Below, one piece after another: positions 42,373 to 52,217 of a stretch of 64,000 bases of DNA. A program made the position numbers and the translations under genes. Where the stretch lies: positions 62,001 through 126,000 of the forward strand of contig MU404137.1 in the NCBI GenBank assembly GCA_022695795.1, given 5' to 3'. Source of the DNA: Biscogniauxia marginata. Taxonomy: Eukaryota > Ascomycota > Sordariomycetes > Xylariales > Xylariaceae. The notes under the pieces are model-generated. The model ran no database searches. It saw nothing but the letters and a program-made list of their open reading frames with translations, and was not told the origin of the DNA. Each line of letters begins with the position of its first letter. Position 1 is the stretch's first letter.

Positions 42373-44067
42373 TACCGAGTCCTGCACTCGAAGCCCTGAT
42401 ATTCTGAACCCCTCGGCCAACTTGTACCTCGCGACAACTAAGCATTGCTGGCACATCTAAAGACCCTGTTACCTTGGCATGATACTGAAACCCTGGGGAA
42501 ATCCAAGTTTCCCATTTCACGGTAACGGAAACTGCTGGTGACAAGGACAGGGGCGGACACTTATCGGCGACAAGCAATCACCCCTGGCAAGAGACCCCGG
42601 AGCGATCATACGGATTGTAACTATCTTGGCCAAACCATCGTCTAAAACAATAATTAGCAACCAAATTTCCGTTGAAAAAAGAACCACAGGCAGGGCCCGG
42701 GGGATTAATGTAGGAATAAGCTAGAGAAGGGTAGGTGCTAGGTAAAACCCCAACGTCTAAGCTAGATACAATCGATTACCGCATATACTGACATATGCCT
42801 CAAAGTATTTAGAAGTGTCCTTTTTTAACACCCCGTATTAGCTGAAAATCTGTCAAGTAAGGATAGAGCTACTAGCTTGCCAGGTAAATACTAATCATAG
42901 AATAAGAGACTCGAGATTAGTTAACATTTTTCCAGGATATTCTTGTGCCCAGGCTATATTTGATGCCACGGCGGTGTCTATGAAACACACTCTGATACTT
43001 TTGTTGTCGGTGGTACTATGATGTTGTATTTGCGGCATCTTTGACAGGCCAGTTCCTTATTCGGAGCCTTTATACATTAGCAGAGTAGAATCAAGTACGT
43101 TAATTAGTATCGAAAAGTGGCGTCCGGCCTGCGTCACCAGTATAGAAGGAGGTAACCCATATAGGGGATTATCGTCCGTTAGTACAATACTAAAATATAT
43201 CAAGCTAAGAGGATTTTTCTTTCTTTCATTTATCTAACCGTCTGGTGGGCATGTGAGTGCACCAGCCCTTAGATTGTCTCGCCGAGTTCTTAGAGGTATG
43301 TATGGACACGATGGTGGGTCTTTAGCTAAGAACATCATAGACTAATAACACTATAGAAAAAGCTGACCTAGAAGATTCGACTCGGTGCATTTCCCCTGGC
43401 TAGATCATTAGATACATAATAGTCTATCATATGCCGGGTCGAAGTGAGAAGAGGGCTTAGTGTTAGTATTAGTCAGGTCGTCCGGTCAGTTCAAATGATT
43501 GGTATGTTAGTTGGCAAATTTGGGATAATGGAGGCGTGTATGTCATGAAACACTACCTGCTATAGCGAGGATATTAAAATGGAAAACCTAGATCTTTCGA
43601 GATTGACACTAGAACATCTGGGTAACGGTGGGACGTAGATTAATTGCTAAACGACCCTGACTCGCGAATATACATAAGCACCCCTCCTCTTTAAAATCGC
43701 TCTCCGATACCTCGTTACCCTTGAAACATTGTTACAGGACTTTCTACTTAGCGTCAGGGGTCCGGCAACTGAGAAAGACGGTTGCGTAGGGCTTATCGGC
43801 TGGATATAGTAAGCACTGCTTTATATCAGGGAGCTTGCATGTTTCCGCTTAGGTTTCCCTATGCGTGTCTAGGGGCCAACTCGTAACGTTTGGCAAAATG
43901 TTTAGCGAGAACCAAATGGGGAAATCGGCGAGAAGCCTGCATAATTAGGAGTGAGAAGCATTTCGGTGCAGCCTCAGAAAAAAAAGAGCAAAATTTAATA
44001 ATGGAAACGATGTGAATGCTACTATTCAGTCTAACCACTTAGCAGAGCCCGCTAGGAATTAGTATAC

Positions 44068-44322
44068 CTACCTAAGCATGTCATTGTTCTCCACGTCGAG
44101 TTGGTAGCGCGTCGAGTTTGGCAAAGGACTCCAATCACGGTGTATAGAAGCCTTTCCCTTTTCAGTTGCCGGAGACGTTGTGGTATCTAGTGTAGAAGTG
44201 CATTGGAGGACAGATATCTCTGTTGTACTAGGTCTATCATTATATTTCAAATAGCTGAAGCCAGATATAGGCCACCTGGACGGCTTACTGGAGGAACTAA
44301 CATTTGTTTCTCTTTGCATCAC
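44068..44322 (-). pseudogene. Ser/Thr-rich open frame, possible terminal exon or relic
   Basis: The frame is open on the minus strand for 84 codons from an ATG and slightly further upstream, ending at 44068. The product is hydrophilic and rich in Ser, Thr and Asp (TNVSSSSKPSRWPISGF, NSTRYQLDVENNDMLR), like the cytosolic tail of a larger protein. No upstream exon with membrane or catalytic motifs was found, and there is no family recognition. Confidence 0.2.
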
Positions 44323-45653
44323 AATCTCTTGGTATTGTGATACTAATACTTGTTTTTAAAAGAGTTGTTTAGTAAGTATTCAGGTTCTTGATTCGTCACT
44401 CAAAACGCGCGACACTTGTGTTTTTCCCCTTCTAACTCCCTTGGCATGTTCCCAGCTACCTAATGTATAAGTAGATCTGATAACTGACAAGTTACTAATA
44501 GTAGACAGCTCGACCTCGTACTCCGCAACTCCGTACCTGAACTATAATGCGACCCCTCTTCGTATCCACAGCTGACGTTTAGCAGAAGCGCATTTACGAG
44601 ACGATAACGTGAGTCTTGTCCGTCTTGGTACGCTCAGCACAACTTCCAAGGCGGTAAATCTCCTGCCTACCTGGGTCAACGCAGTAGAGTAGACCGCGGA
44701 ATTTTTTATCTCGTTGAGCTATCCGATTCGCGCCCGCGCTATTGGAATATCACCCCCCCGCTACCAAGGGTGTCGGTCCTTTTAAGGGTTTTGCTACTCG
44801 ATCCTTGACAGACCTAAATATTCGGAACCTATGTATATAGCCAGTGACACTTTGTATGGGCCAATAACTAAAATGCCGGTCCAAGCAACATTGCTGTTAA
44901 TCCAATCGATGGGGAGAGAAGTTGCTTTAAGAATGCTGGGGTTTGTTAGCCCATCTCTCTATGGATCCTCTCGGCCCCTGTGCCTTGCAGGTGATCAACA
45001 TGTCGCTAATCGCAAATGGTTAATTGCCGCCAGAGCCCTACGGCAATATGAATGAAGAGGCCGAAAGGGTTCTTCTGACATAACTACCCTCAAACTAGTC
45101 CGTAGTATCCCCTGCTCCAACCTGAACTCACTTGGCCATAGTGCCGGGTGGTATGAATGGCCCATCAACTGACTTAGGTCTAAGGAAGCTTCCCGAAGTA
45201 GAACAGACCACCGACAAGTTGTTAGATGCTAACACCCCCGCGAACCGGTCCAACGGCCTTTTTCGTCGATTACCGAGTCATACCATGGCAATGACTGGGA
45301 GCTTTAGTCCTGGGTGGATACGCACATCCCGAATAAGGACCGGCATGGCTGATCGACGAATGAGGAAAGTGAAGCGCTACTAGATGGTTCACCAATCATC
45401 ACGATCAACCTCACCATTCCGTACTGGGACTTAATCTAGTAATTTGAAAGCACCATTTCGCTAGCTTATGGTGAAGAATCAACCTGCGCAGGCCTGACCC
45501 CTCTACCGAAGAAAAATGTATCCCCTGTTTCCTCGTGTGGATGCCCGTGTCGCCCTTCAAAGCTTTATTGATTCTTAACTACCAACGGTCGCACTGAGAC
45601 ATTGTAATGTGTGTTACGGTTCATAGACTATTCGGAAATGTTGGAGCTTAAAC

Positions 45654-47282
45654 ATGCGGCTCGGTTTGGCTCTCTACCTGCTGCTGTCTGCCCTCACCGG
45701 CATTGGAGCGGCGCAAACCTCTTCGGCTTCTTCTGATGCGCTTACTGAATTCATCTCGGTATTTCCTGACTGTGCTGTAAGTACTCGCCAACTGAACGGC
45801 CCGGCCTGTACCCCTATAAGTGAGAAACTAATTGTTGGATAGTTCACCTGCCTCGTGAACTCCGTGGCAGATTCGACATGCGACTTGACCGACGTACCTT
45901 GCGTGTGCGCCGACGAAGCACTAAATGCTAGAGCTGAAGTGTGTGTACTCCAGAGTTGCACTGTTATAGAGAGTCTCAGTAATTCACCACGTCCCTTCTA
46001 TGAATATTGACCAATTACTGATAGTTCTGGCAGCTGCGAAGAATCTCACCCAGACACTGTGTGGTGCGCCGATTCGTGACAGATCATTCACGTACAATGC
46101 AGTCTCGTGCGTCTTGATTGTTGTCTCGGGTGTTTTCGTCCTTATTCGACTCGGCTATACAAAGTTCTTCTCAATTAATAGCCTTGGGCTCGACGATCTC
46201 TTCATTCTTCTAACACTAATAAACTGCCTACCCTCGGCCGTCATCAACACACAGGTGCTTACTCGCCACGGCCTGGGCAGAGACATATGGACCTTGACTC
46301 CAGATCAGATTACCGACTTTGCGAGAGGATTCTGGATCATCACCCTCCTATACTTCTCCGAAGTGTTCGTCCTGAAATTAGCGTTACTCTTTTTCTACCT
46401 TCGCATCTTTCCTAAACCAATTATTCGCCGCCTACTATGGGGGACGGTGGTATTCAACATCATATTTGGTCTCGCTTTTATTCTCACAGCCACGTTTCAG
46501 TGTTGGCCTATAAGCTACAACTGGACAAACTGGAGAGGAGAGGGAGGAGGAAAATGCGTAAACATCAGTGCAATTGCCTGGGCTAATGCAGCTGTCAGCA
46601 TTGCCCTTGATATTTGGATGCTTGCCTTACCTTTGTCTCAGTTGAGGGAATTGAAGTTGCATTGGAAGAAAAAGGTTGGAGTTGCGCTTATGTTTTGTGT
46701 CGGTACCTTGTATGAGTCTCACCTGTTTATTCTTTACTTATTGTTGAGGGTATGCTAACGTTATGCAGTGTGACTGTCGTCAGCGTCATACGCCTCGCAT
46801 CCCTCGTCGAATTCCGCGAGTCGACAAATCTATCATGGGACTACTGGAGTGTATCCTTATGGTCGACAGTCGAGATCACCGTCGGCATCATCTGCGCGTG
46901 TATGCCTTCTATGCGTCTCATTCTTATCCGAGTAGCACCCAAGATTTTCGATAGTACGCTCGCCCGCCGGGCTACTGACTACTACGGCAGTAAGATGAAC
47001 TCAGGTGGAGGGTCTTACGGTCCTCGAAGCGCCGCCGGAACGGAGAACGACCGGTCTGTAAACAGAAAGACTATTCGCTTTTCCATGAAATCTACCCCAC
47101 GGGATGCCAATCGCTTTTCTAGAGGGCCTCCGCATGATCTTGATGACATTAGCGACGAAATAGATCTCGTACCCTTAGAGCACAAATTCCTAAGAGGGAA
47201 TTCAACCGTGGTGATTTCGTCTTCAGGGAGGAGCTCCGCAAACCGTACATATAATGAAAGGGATTCGCCTTCACCGGTATGA
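45654..47282 (+). CDS. CFEM-domain PTH11-type G-protein-coupled receptor
   Basis: Exons 45654-45776, 45843-45978, 46034-46709 and 46769-47282 give 482 residues. A signal peptide (MRLGLALYLLLSALTGIGAA) leads into an eight-cysteine CFEM domain: FPDC, then FTC, STC, VPCVC, EVC, QSC and TLC, complete only after splicing, which supports the first two introns. Seven hydrophobic helices follow, starting at YNAVSCVLIVVSGVFVLI and including LDDLFILLTLINCLPSAVI, SEVFVLKLALLFFYLRIF, VVFNIIFGLAFILTATF and SIALDIWMLALPL. The last intron donor was set at GTATGA (46710) because it restores the family motif MFCVGTFVTVVSVIRL; the nearer GTACCT gives a stop. The tail (about 110 residues) is Ser/Arg-rich and cytosolic. 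CFEM-PTH11 receptors sense surface and nutrient cues; Pth11 of Magnaporthe controls appressorium formation. The ligand here is unknown. Confidence 0.92.
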
Positions 47283-47846
47283 AATGTTTTACGACAAAGC
47301 TAAAATAACATTAGAATTATGAGACACAGGTTGCTTGGGGTTATTAAAAGAGGCTGTCACAAATCTGGCGTGGTTAAGAGGGCTTCATTGACACTTTGGT
47401 TTAGCATGTCTTACAACTATTCTAAATGGCCATTGGGCTAATACAGCGTGTAGTATTAATTTTTTTAAATGGAATAAATGATTAATGATAATAACGAAAA
47501 GGGAGCATTATGCGGTTATTTCACCAGTCCATTACGTACTCGATCATCTGAAAGCCGTGGGCCTTTTTCATGCAGCGAGCTATTTGATAACTACCTACCT
47601 AGGTATCTTCTTTATCCTGGAGTTTGAGGTTCGAGGTATTGAGATCTTCCTTCACTGTGACCTACCCCCAGTTTTTCTTATGTACTAGAGTCAAAGCAGT
47701 GAGAGTATGTGCCCACTCGTATCGTCCTAGGCTTATAGCAACCTAGGAAAATCGAGTGCCTTGCGCACGCGACCTCCCAGCTCCATTGAGCTTGAGTAGA
47801 GCCGATGTGCTTTAATAGTTTGTCCTAAGTAATAGTCCATACCACA
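47283..47846. other. Intergenic, convergent 3' flanks
   Basis: Short AT-rich spacer between the CFEM receptor and the acyl-CoA dehydrogenase, with the palindrome TACCTAGGTA at 47596-47605. A 67-codon frame at 47485-47688 has no recognisable feature. Confidence 0.6.
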
Positions 47847-49193
47847 TCAAAGATTCGCCCCTCTCTTCTTCGCCTGTTTGATCTCCTCCCTGAAGGCCAA
47901 ATCCCCCAGGATCTCCTCCGAGCCACCCCCGACGACTAGCATGCGCAAGTCTCGCGTGATCTGTTCAATGCGGCCACCCCCACCAGGCCCTCCTCGCTGG
48001 TACGCGACGCCGCCCATGATTTGTTGCGCTTCGCGAGCTGCGAGCTCCAGCATGCGCCCGCCCGAGACCTTCGCCAACGCGATGCGCCCTGCGATGGTGT
48101 TGCTCTGCCACCCGCGCACCTGGACGTGATATGCGATCTGCTCGAGCCAGGCCCAGTGGGCCTCGACCTCACGCGCCAGCGTGGTGATCTTGTGACGGAT
48201 GATCTGGTGGTTGACGAGCGGCTGCCCGAACGTCTCGCGCTCGAAGGCGTACTCAAGCGCCGTCGAGAGACACGTGCGCGCCTTGCGGTTACAGTTCACC
48301 GCGAGCACGAAGCGCTCCTTGTTGAAGTTCGTCATGATGTACTTGAACCCTTCGTTCTCGGCGCCGATGAGGTGGTCCCGAGACACGCGCATGTTCTCCA
48401 TGCGCACCCAGCTCGCGCCGCCTGCGTTCTGCCCGCTGTTGTGGATCTTCTCAATCGAGATTCCCGGAGAGGCGAGTGGGACTACAAGAAGGGATATTCC
48501 GCCGATGCCGGGACCGCCCGTGCGCACGGCAGTTGTCATGTGTGTTGCCCACTGGGAACCTGTGATCCATTTCTTGGTACCTGAAACGATGTAGTGCGTC
48601 CCGTCGGCGCTGTGAGTCGCTGTCGTCTTGATGTTTCCTACATCGCTACCGCCACTAGGCTCGGTGATTCCAAGACAGAAATTAGTCTCACGCGTGAAGA
48701 GCCCGGGCAGCCAACGCTGCTTCTGTTCTTCCGTGCCATGGTTAATGATTGGTGGTATGCCGATCGTGTTTGCGCCAGAAAGTGCAATCATGACGCCACC
48801 TTCTACTCGTGATGTCTCGTCGGTTAGTACAAGAGTGTGAAACGCGTCGAGATTCTCTACGGGAACTCCTGCCACAGTCCTGGATTCTGGTGGTCGGTAC
48901 GGTAGGGGGACTTCGAGAAGCGATAGGCCCGACATGGACCATGCTGCTTTGGCCGACTCAGGGCAATCACCTCTTGCCTCCCATTCCAGTGCGTTAGGCA
49001 TGATGTAATTGTCGACATACTTCCTCGCATATGCTTGAAGCTTTCTGTGAGAGTCGTTGTAATATGGCGATTCCGAATAGTACCATGCTGGCTCTGCCCA
49101 TGGAAATTCTAGACCAACAGTTTTCTCTGTCGCCAAAGGGTCCAGAGATGTCCCGAGTATGTGCCTTTGCTTGTGTGTTCCATTCTTAGCCAT
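47847..49193 (-). CDS. Acyl-CoA dehydrogenase
   Basis: Single exon, 448 residues, a normal ACAD length. FAD-dependent alpha,beta-desaturation of an acyl-CoA. The N-terminal helical domain runs from about residue 45. The family signature FCLGITEPSGGSDVGNIKTT lies at about 170-190, followed by a TKKWITGSQWATH beta-domain. The C-terminal domain has YAFERETFGQPLVNHQ, IMGGVAYQRGG and ITRDLRMLVVGGGSEEIL. In MCAD-type enzymes the catalytic Glu lies in the sequence YEGT at this last place; here it is VGGGSEE, so the base must come from elsewhere. In LCAD and isovaleryl-CoA dehydrogenase it sits in the earlier helix, which here holds Glu residues in ALEYAFERE. No mitochondrial presequence is obvious and the C-terminus is not a PTS1. 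Substrate unknown. Confidence 0.92.
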   Translation of the reverse strand: MAKNGTHKQRHILGTSLDPLATEKTVGLEFPWAEPAWYYSESPYYNDSHRKLQAYARKYVDNYIMPNALEWEARGDCPESAKAAWSMSGLSLLEVPLPYRPPESRTVAGVPVENLDAFHTLVLTDETSRVEGGVMIALSGANTIGIPPIINHGTEEQKQRWLPGLFTRETNFCLGITEPSGGSDVGNIKTTATHSADGTHYIVSGTKKWITGSQWATHMTTAVRTGGPGIGGISLLVVPLASPGISIEKIHNSGQNAGGASWVRMENMRVSRDHLIGAENEGFKYIMTNFNKERFVLAVNCNRKARTCLSTALEYAFERETFGQPLVNHQIIRHKITTLAREVEAHWAWLEQIAYHVQVRGWQSNTIAGRIALAKVSGGRMLELAAREAQQIMGGVAYQRGGPGGGGRIEQITRDLRMLVVGGGSEEILGDLAFREEIKQAKKRGANL

Positions 49194-50241
49194 GGCGAGA
49201 TCATTTAATACGACCGACGAATGCCCCTAATCCCATTATTCACTATTCGTGCCTAGAATTAAGCCGCCGTGGATTAACTACAATCCTTCATCAAAACATA
49301 TATTGTGCTCTGTTTCTAAGAACAATTCTATCCCCGAAAACCATGAGATTCAAGACTCACTTTATGTTTATGAGGTAGATGGTTTGGAGTTTAAGGAGGA
49401 AGAGGAGTTGGGGATGGAGATCCAAGGTAGATGGCGGTTGTAATGTGTCACATTCCGGCTGTTTGATTCGCTGGCTGCAAGTTTTTGTCATCCCTGCAAT
49501 AATATCAATAGCCGCATTAGATTCAGCCTCGTCCAGCAGAGTATTACAATTTATCATAGCATTAAATTTATAAAAGATCTAGAAATATTATGAAGTATTT
49601 AATATTTAACATATAGTTAAAAAACCCCCCCCCTTATAAAACCATTATTATCACAGAATAATGGTTATAGTAACATTTAATTAACGTATAAATCAATCAC
49701 TAAAATAATGTTAGTGCCAGCTATAGGATGTTGCAAGTAAGGGGTATTGTGAATCTGATTTCGTCAAGATTTTTCAAGGCCATAATATAAATTCTGAGCA
49801 ATTACTTGCGTGAAGCAAACGAAAGGTTCAAGTTCCCAATTTGTATCGAGACCTCTCTTTGTGCGTTTCGATACCTGGTAGACAGGTTCGGTTAGGTACC
49901 TCAGCAGGTAGGGTGTACAGCGGGAACTCACATGAAATCTAGGATTGACCAGGTAGGTATTAGTCGGTCTATAGCTCATAATGTGAGAGATGTCGTTAAC
50001 CACGCCTCATCCTCCAACCGACGCAGCTCTGGCCAGTGCGTGACATCACCCTAAATACCTCACCGCTTCTTAGCCCCAGCCATTTAAACTTGTGATATCC
50101 TCGACCTGAGATATCCCTACAAGCCTTTACCGTCGTTTCTCTAGCTGTGTAGTCCGTCTGAAATCGTCTTCCGTTACTAGTCTTCTACGTTTGAGTTAAC
50201 TAAGCGGAAAATTAAAAAAAATTTTTTCACCAACACCCACC
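49194..50241. promoter_or_regulatory. Divergent promoter, acyl-CoA dehydrogenase / TPR-MYND gene
   Basis: 1 kb between outward-facing starts. The middle (49560-49740) is AT-rich with a C run near 49627-49633. 64- to 66-codon frames at 49249-49573 overlap on both strands and look non-coding. The part before 50242 is the leader of the MYND gene, with an A/T run just upstream of the ATG. Confidence 0.45.
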
Positions 50242-50895
50242 ATGGCAGACGTGCACTGGAACATGATTACGGACGACATGGCCGAAGCAGGCATTGCGGA
50301 CCTCATCGGTGCCAACATGACCGCCATATCTATGTCCAATTCGGCATCCAATGCCATGCAAGCAGGTCGGCTCGACGAAGCCATCAAGCTCCACCAGGAA
50401 GCGCTAGCCTTAAAGCTGCAGGCCTTCCCGGAATCCTCCACGCAGGCGGCCATCTCGTTCAACGGCCTGGGTGAGGCGCTTCTCCGCGCGGGAAGACTCG
50501 AGGAGGCAGACGAGGCTTTCCAGAAGGCACTGGAGACCCGAGAAAGGGACGGGCCGGGTCTCGACGCCGCAGCCACGAGGGACAACGTCGGTGCCCTGAG
50601 GGAGGCCCAGGGGAGGTTTGACGAAGCCAGAGAGGTAAGGCTGCGGGGCGAGGAGAAAAGGCAGATCCTGTGCGGGAACTATGATGTGAGTTTCCCGGTA
50701 TTACTCTGGCTATTACTGAGCTATCTGATTTGACGGCTTCTATTCTAGTGTCCTACGAATAAAATGTATGCCCGCAGCGAGCTGAAAGCCTGCGGCGCCT
50801 GCACCGCCGTGTTCTATTGCTCCAAGGGCTGTCAGGCGCAAGACTGGAAGGTCAGACACAAGCCCTTTTGTAAGGCACGGAAAGAAAGCACTTAG
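50242..50895 (+). CDS. TPR and MYND zinc-finger protein
   Basis: Exons 50242-50685 and 50749-50895 give 196 residues; the 63-nt intron falls between codons. Residues about 30-140 contain tetratricopeptide-like repeats: NAMQAGRLDEAIKLHQEALA, SFNGLGEALLRAGRLEEADE, and NVGALREAQGRFDEAREVRL. The second exon completes a MYND finger: CGNYDCP, then LKACGACTAVFYCSKGCQAQ and DWKVRHKPFC, with all eight ligands present (seven Cys and one His). The first ligand pair is spaced C-x4-C instead of the usual C-x2-C, and the intron separates its two cysteines. MYND fingers bind proline-rich peptides; small TPR-MYND proteins of this kind are common in fungi with no known role. Without the second exon the protein would lack a finger, so splicing is well supported. 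Confidence 0.85.
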
Positions 50896-52217
50896 CCAGG
50901 TGGTGCTATAGGCAGAGGATTTAGGTAGGATATAGCTTGGGATCATTGGTAGGATTGGGGTTCTTTGGGTATCTAAAAGACTATTCGGGAAATGGGATAT
51001 TGGCCTTTAGGACGAAGGTTGTACAGTTCTAATTATTTAGCTATTATTACTCGGAAGACGGCGATCCTAGAGACTTGATATGAGTCGAACCGAGTACATG
51101 TTGTTCTATTTATCTTTGTAATCCATGGTTTTTGTTGTGATTATTACTATAAAGATAATAAAAAATGCTATAACTTGAAGACTATCCTTATAAAACGCTT
51201 TTGGTTGTTAACTAAGGTTTAATATGTTTTTTCCTCGTTCGTGTTAGTCCCCTTTCCACTTCGTTTTCGTATATGTTTTGATTAATTACTTTAGCTGCTT
51301 CAAATAGGAAGTTTAATACCTCAAAGTGTAAACATCTTGTGTACCTAAACCATACTTATTAAGAATAGCGCTGAGGGATGGTTGTTGTAATAATGATGAA
51401 GGGCAACTCCAGACTAGGTACTTAGCTAATGAGATTTCTAAATTTAACGCCTTGGTGCTTTAACCGCCTTGCAACGCTTTTGTATATGCCCAGGTACTAC
51501 ATTTCGTTAGAATATAAACGTGTTCAGGTTTCATTGAGTATGATTAAAAAGAAAAGGCGTCTAAAGTTGTAGGTCGATTGTATATAAATGCTGTAGGAGG
51601 CAGAGAGAGAGAGAGTAAAGTACCACGAGAGAGACCAGCTGACTAAATAGACGGGGAAGAATAGTCCTCCGTGCTTTACCAAATGAACTAATAGGGCACC
51701 GAGTTGCTCTACAGGAGATATCTCTGCGAGCCCGGACGAGGATAACACTTGTGGGCATGTTACATGATAGATAAGTAAGGTACGAATATCAAATTTCAGT
51801 GTCTTTATGCTTACATATGTATAACTAGGTACTGCTTTAAGGATCGGAATGATAGGAACACCGAACCGTAATTCATGTCTGACACGTGATAATAGGTTCT
51901 TAGCATGATTCTATCTCTTGTAACTAACTATATGCAGCCGACATAGTCATCGAACCACATACACACAGAAAACATATTATTCTCATGTACATCCCGATGC
52001 AGCATCGTTTTTTTGCGTCAAGGTAGTTATACGGACTTCATTTATTTCATTGATAACCTCCAGGGTCCTAGGAACTATCTGACTATCTCGCCGGTTTTTG
52101 GGGTGTAGCAATGTGAGTAGAGAGGAGCACACCGTCAGCAGGTGCATTCCGTATATCGAGCGAGTTTCCCGCTAGAATCAAATTGGCCTTGGAAGTGAAA
52201 GCTACGACCGTGTCGTT
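50896..52217. other. Intergenic, convergent 3' flanks
   Basis: 1.3 kb, AT-rich, between the TPR-MYND gene and the 3' end of het-C. A GAGA run lies near 51604-51615. Frames of 65-74 codons at 51524-51758 overlap each other and carry no signal. Confidence 0.6.

Larger units (their letters stand above)
40819..45653. other. 4.8 kb gene-poor stretch with AT island
   Basis: No intact gene is seen. 40819-41200 is the Bud13 promoter region. 41225-41515 is an extreme AT island (separate entry). A possible small secreted-protein frame lies at 42199-42372, and a Ser/Thr-rich open frame at 44068-44322 on the minus strand; both are listed separately. 42400-44000 and 44400-45600 are balanced in composition and without motifs; 45132-45383 is an 83-codon frame that I do not recognise. 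The region separates housekeeping genes from the CFEM receptor. Confidence 0.55.
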
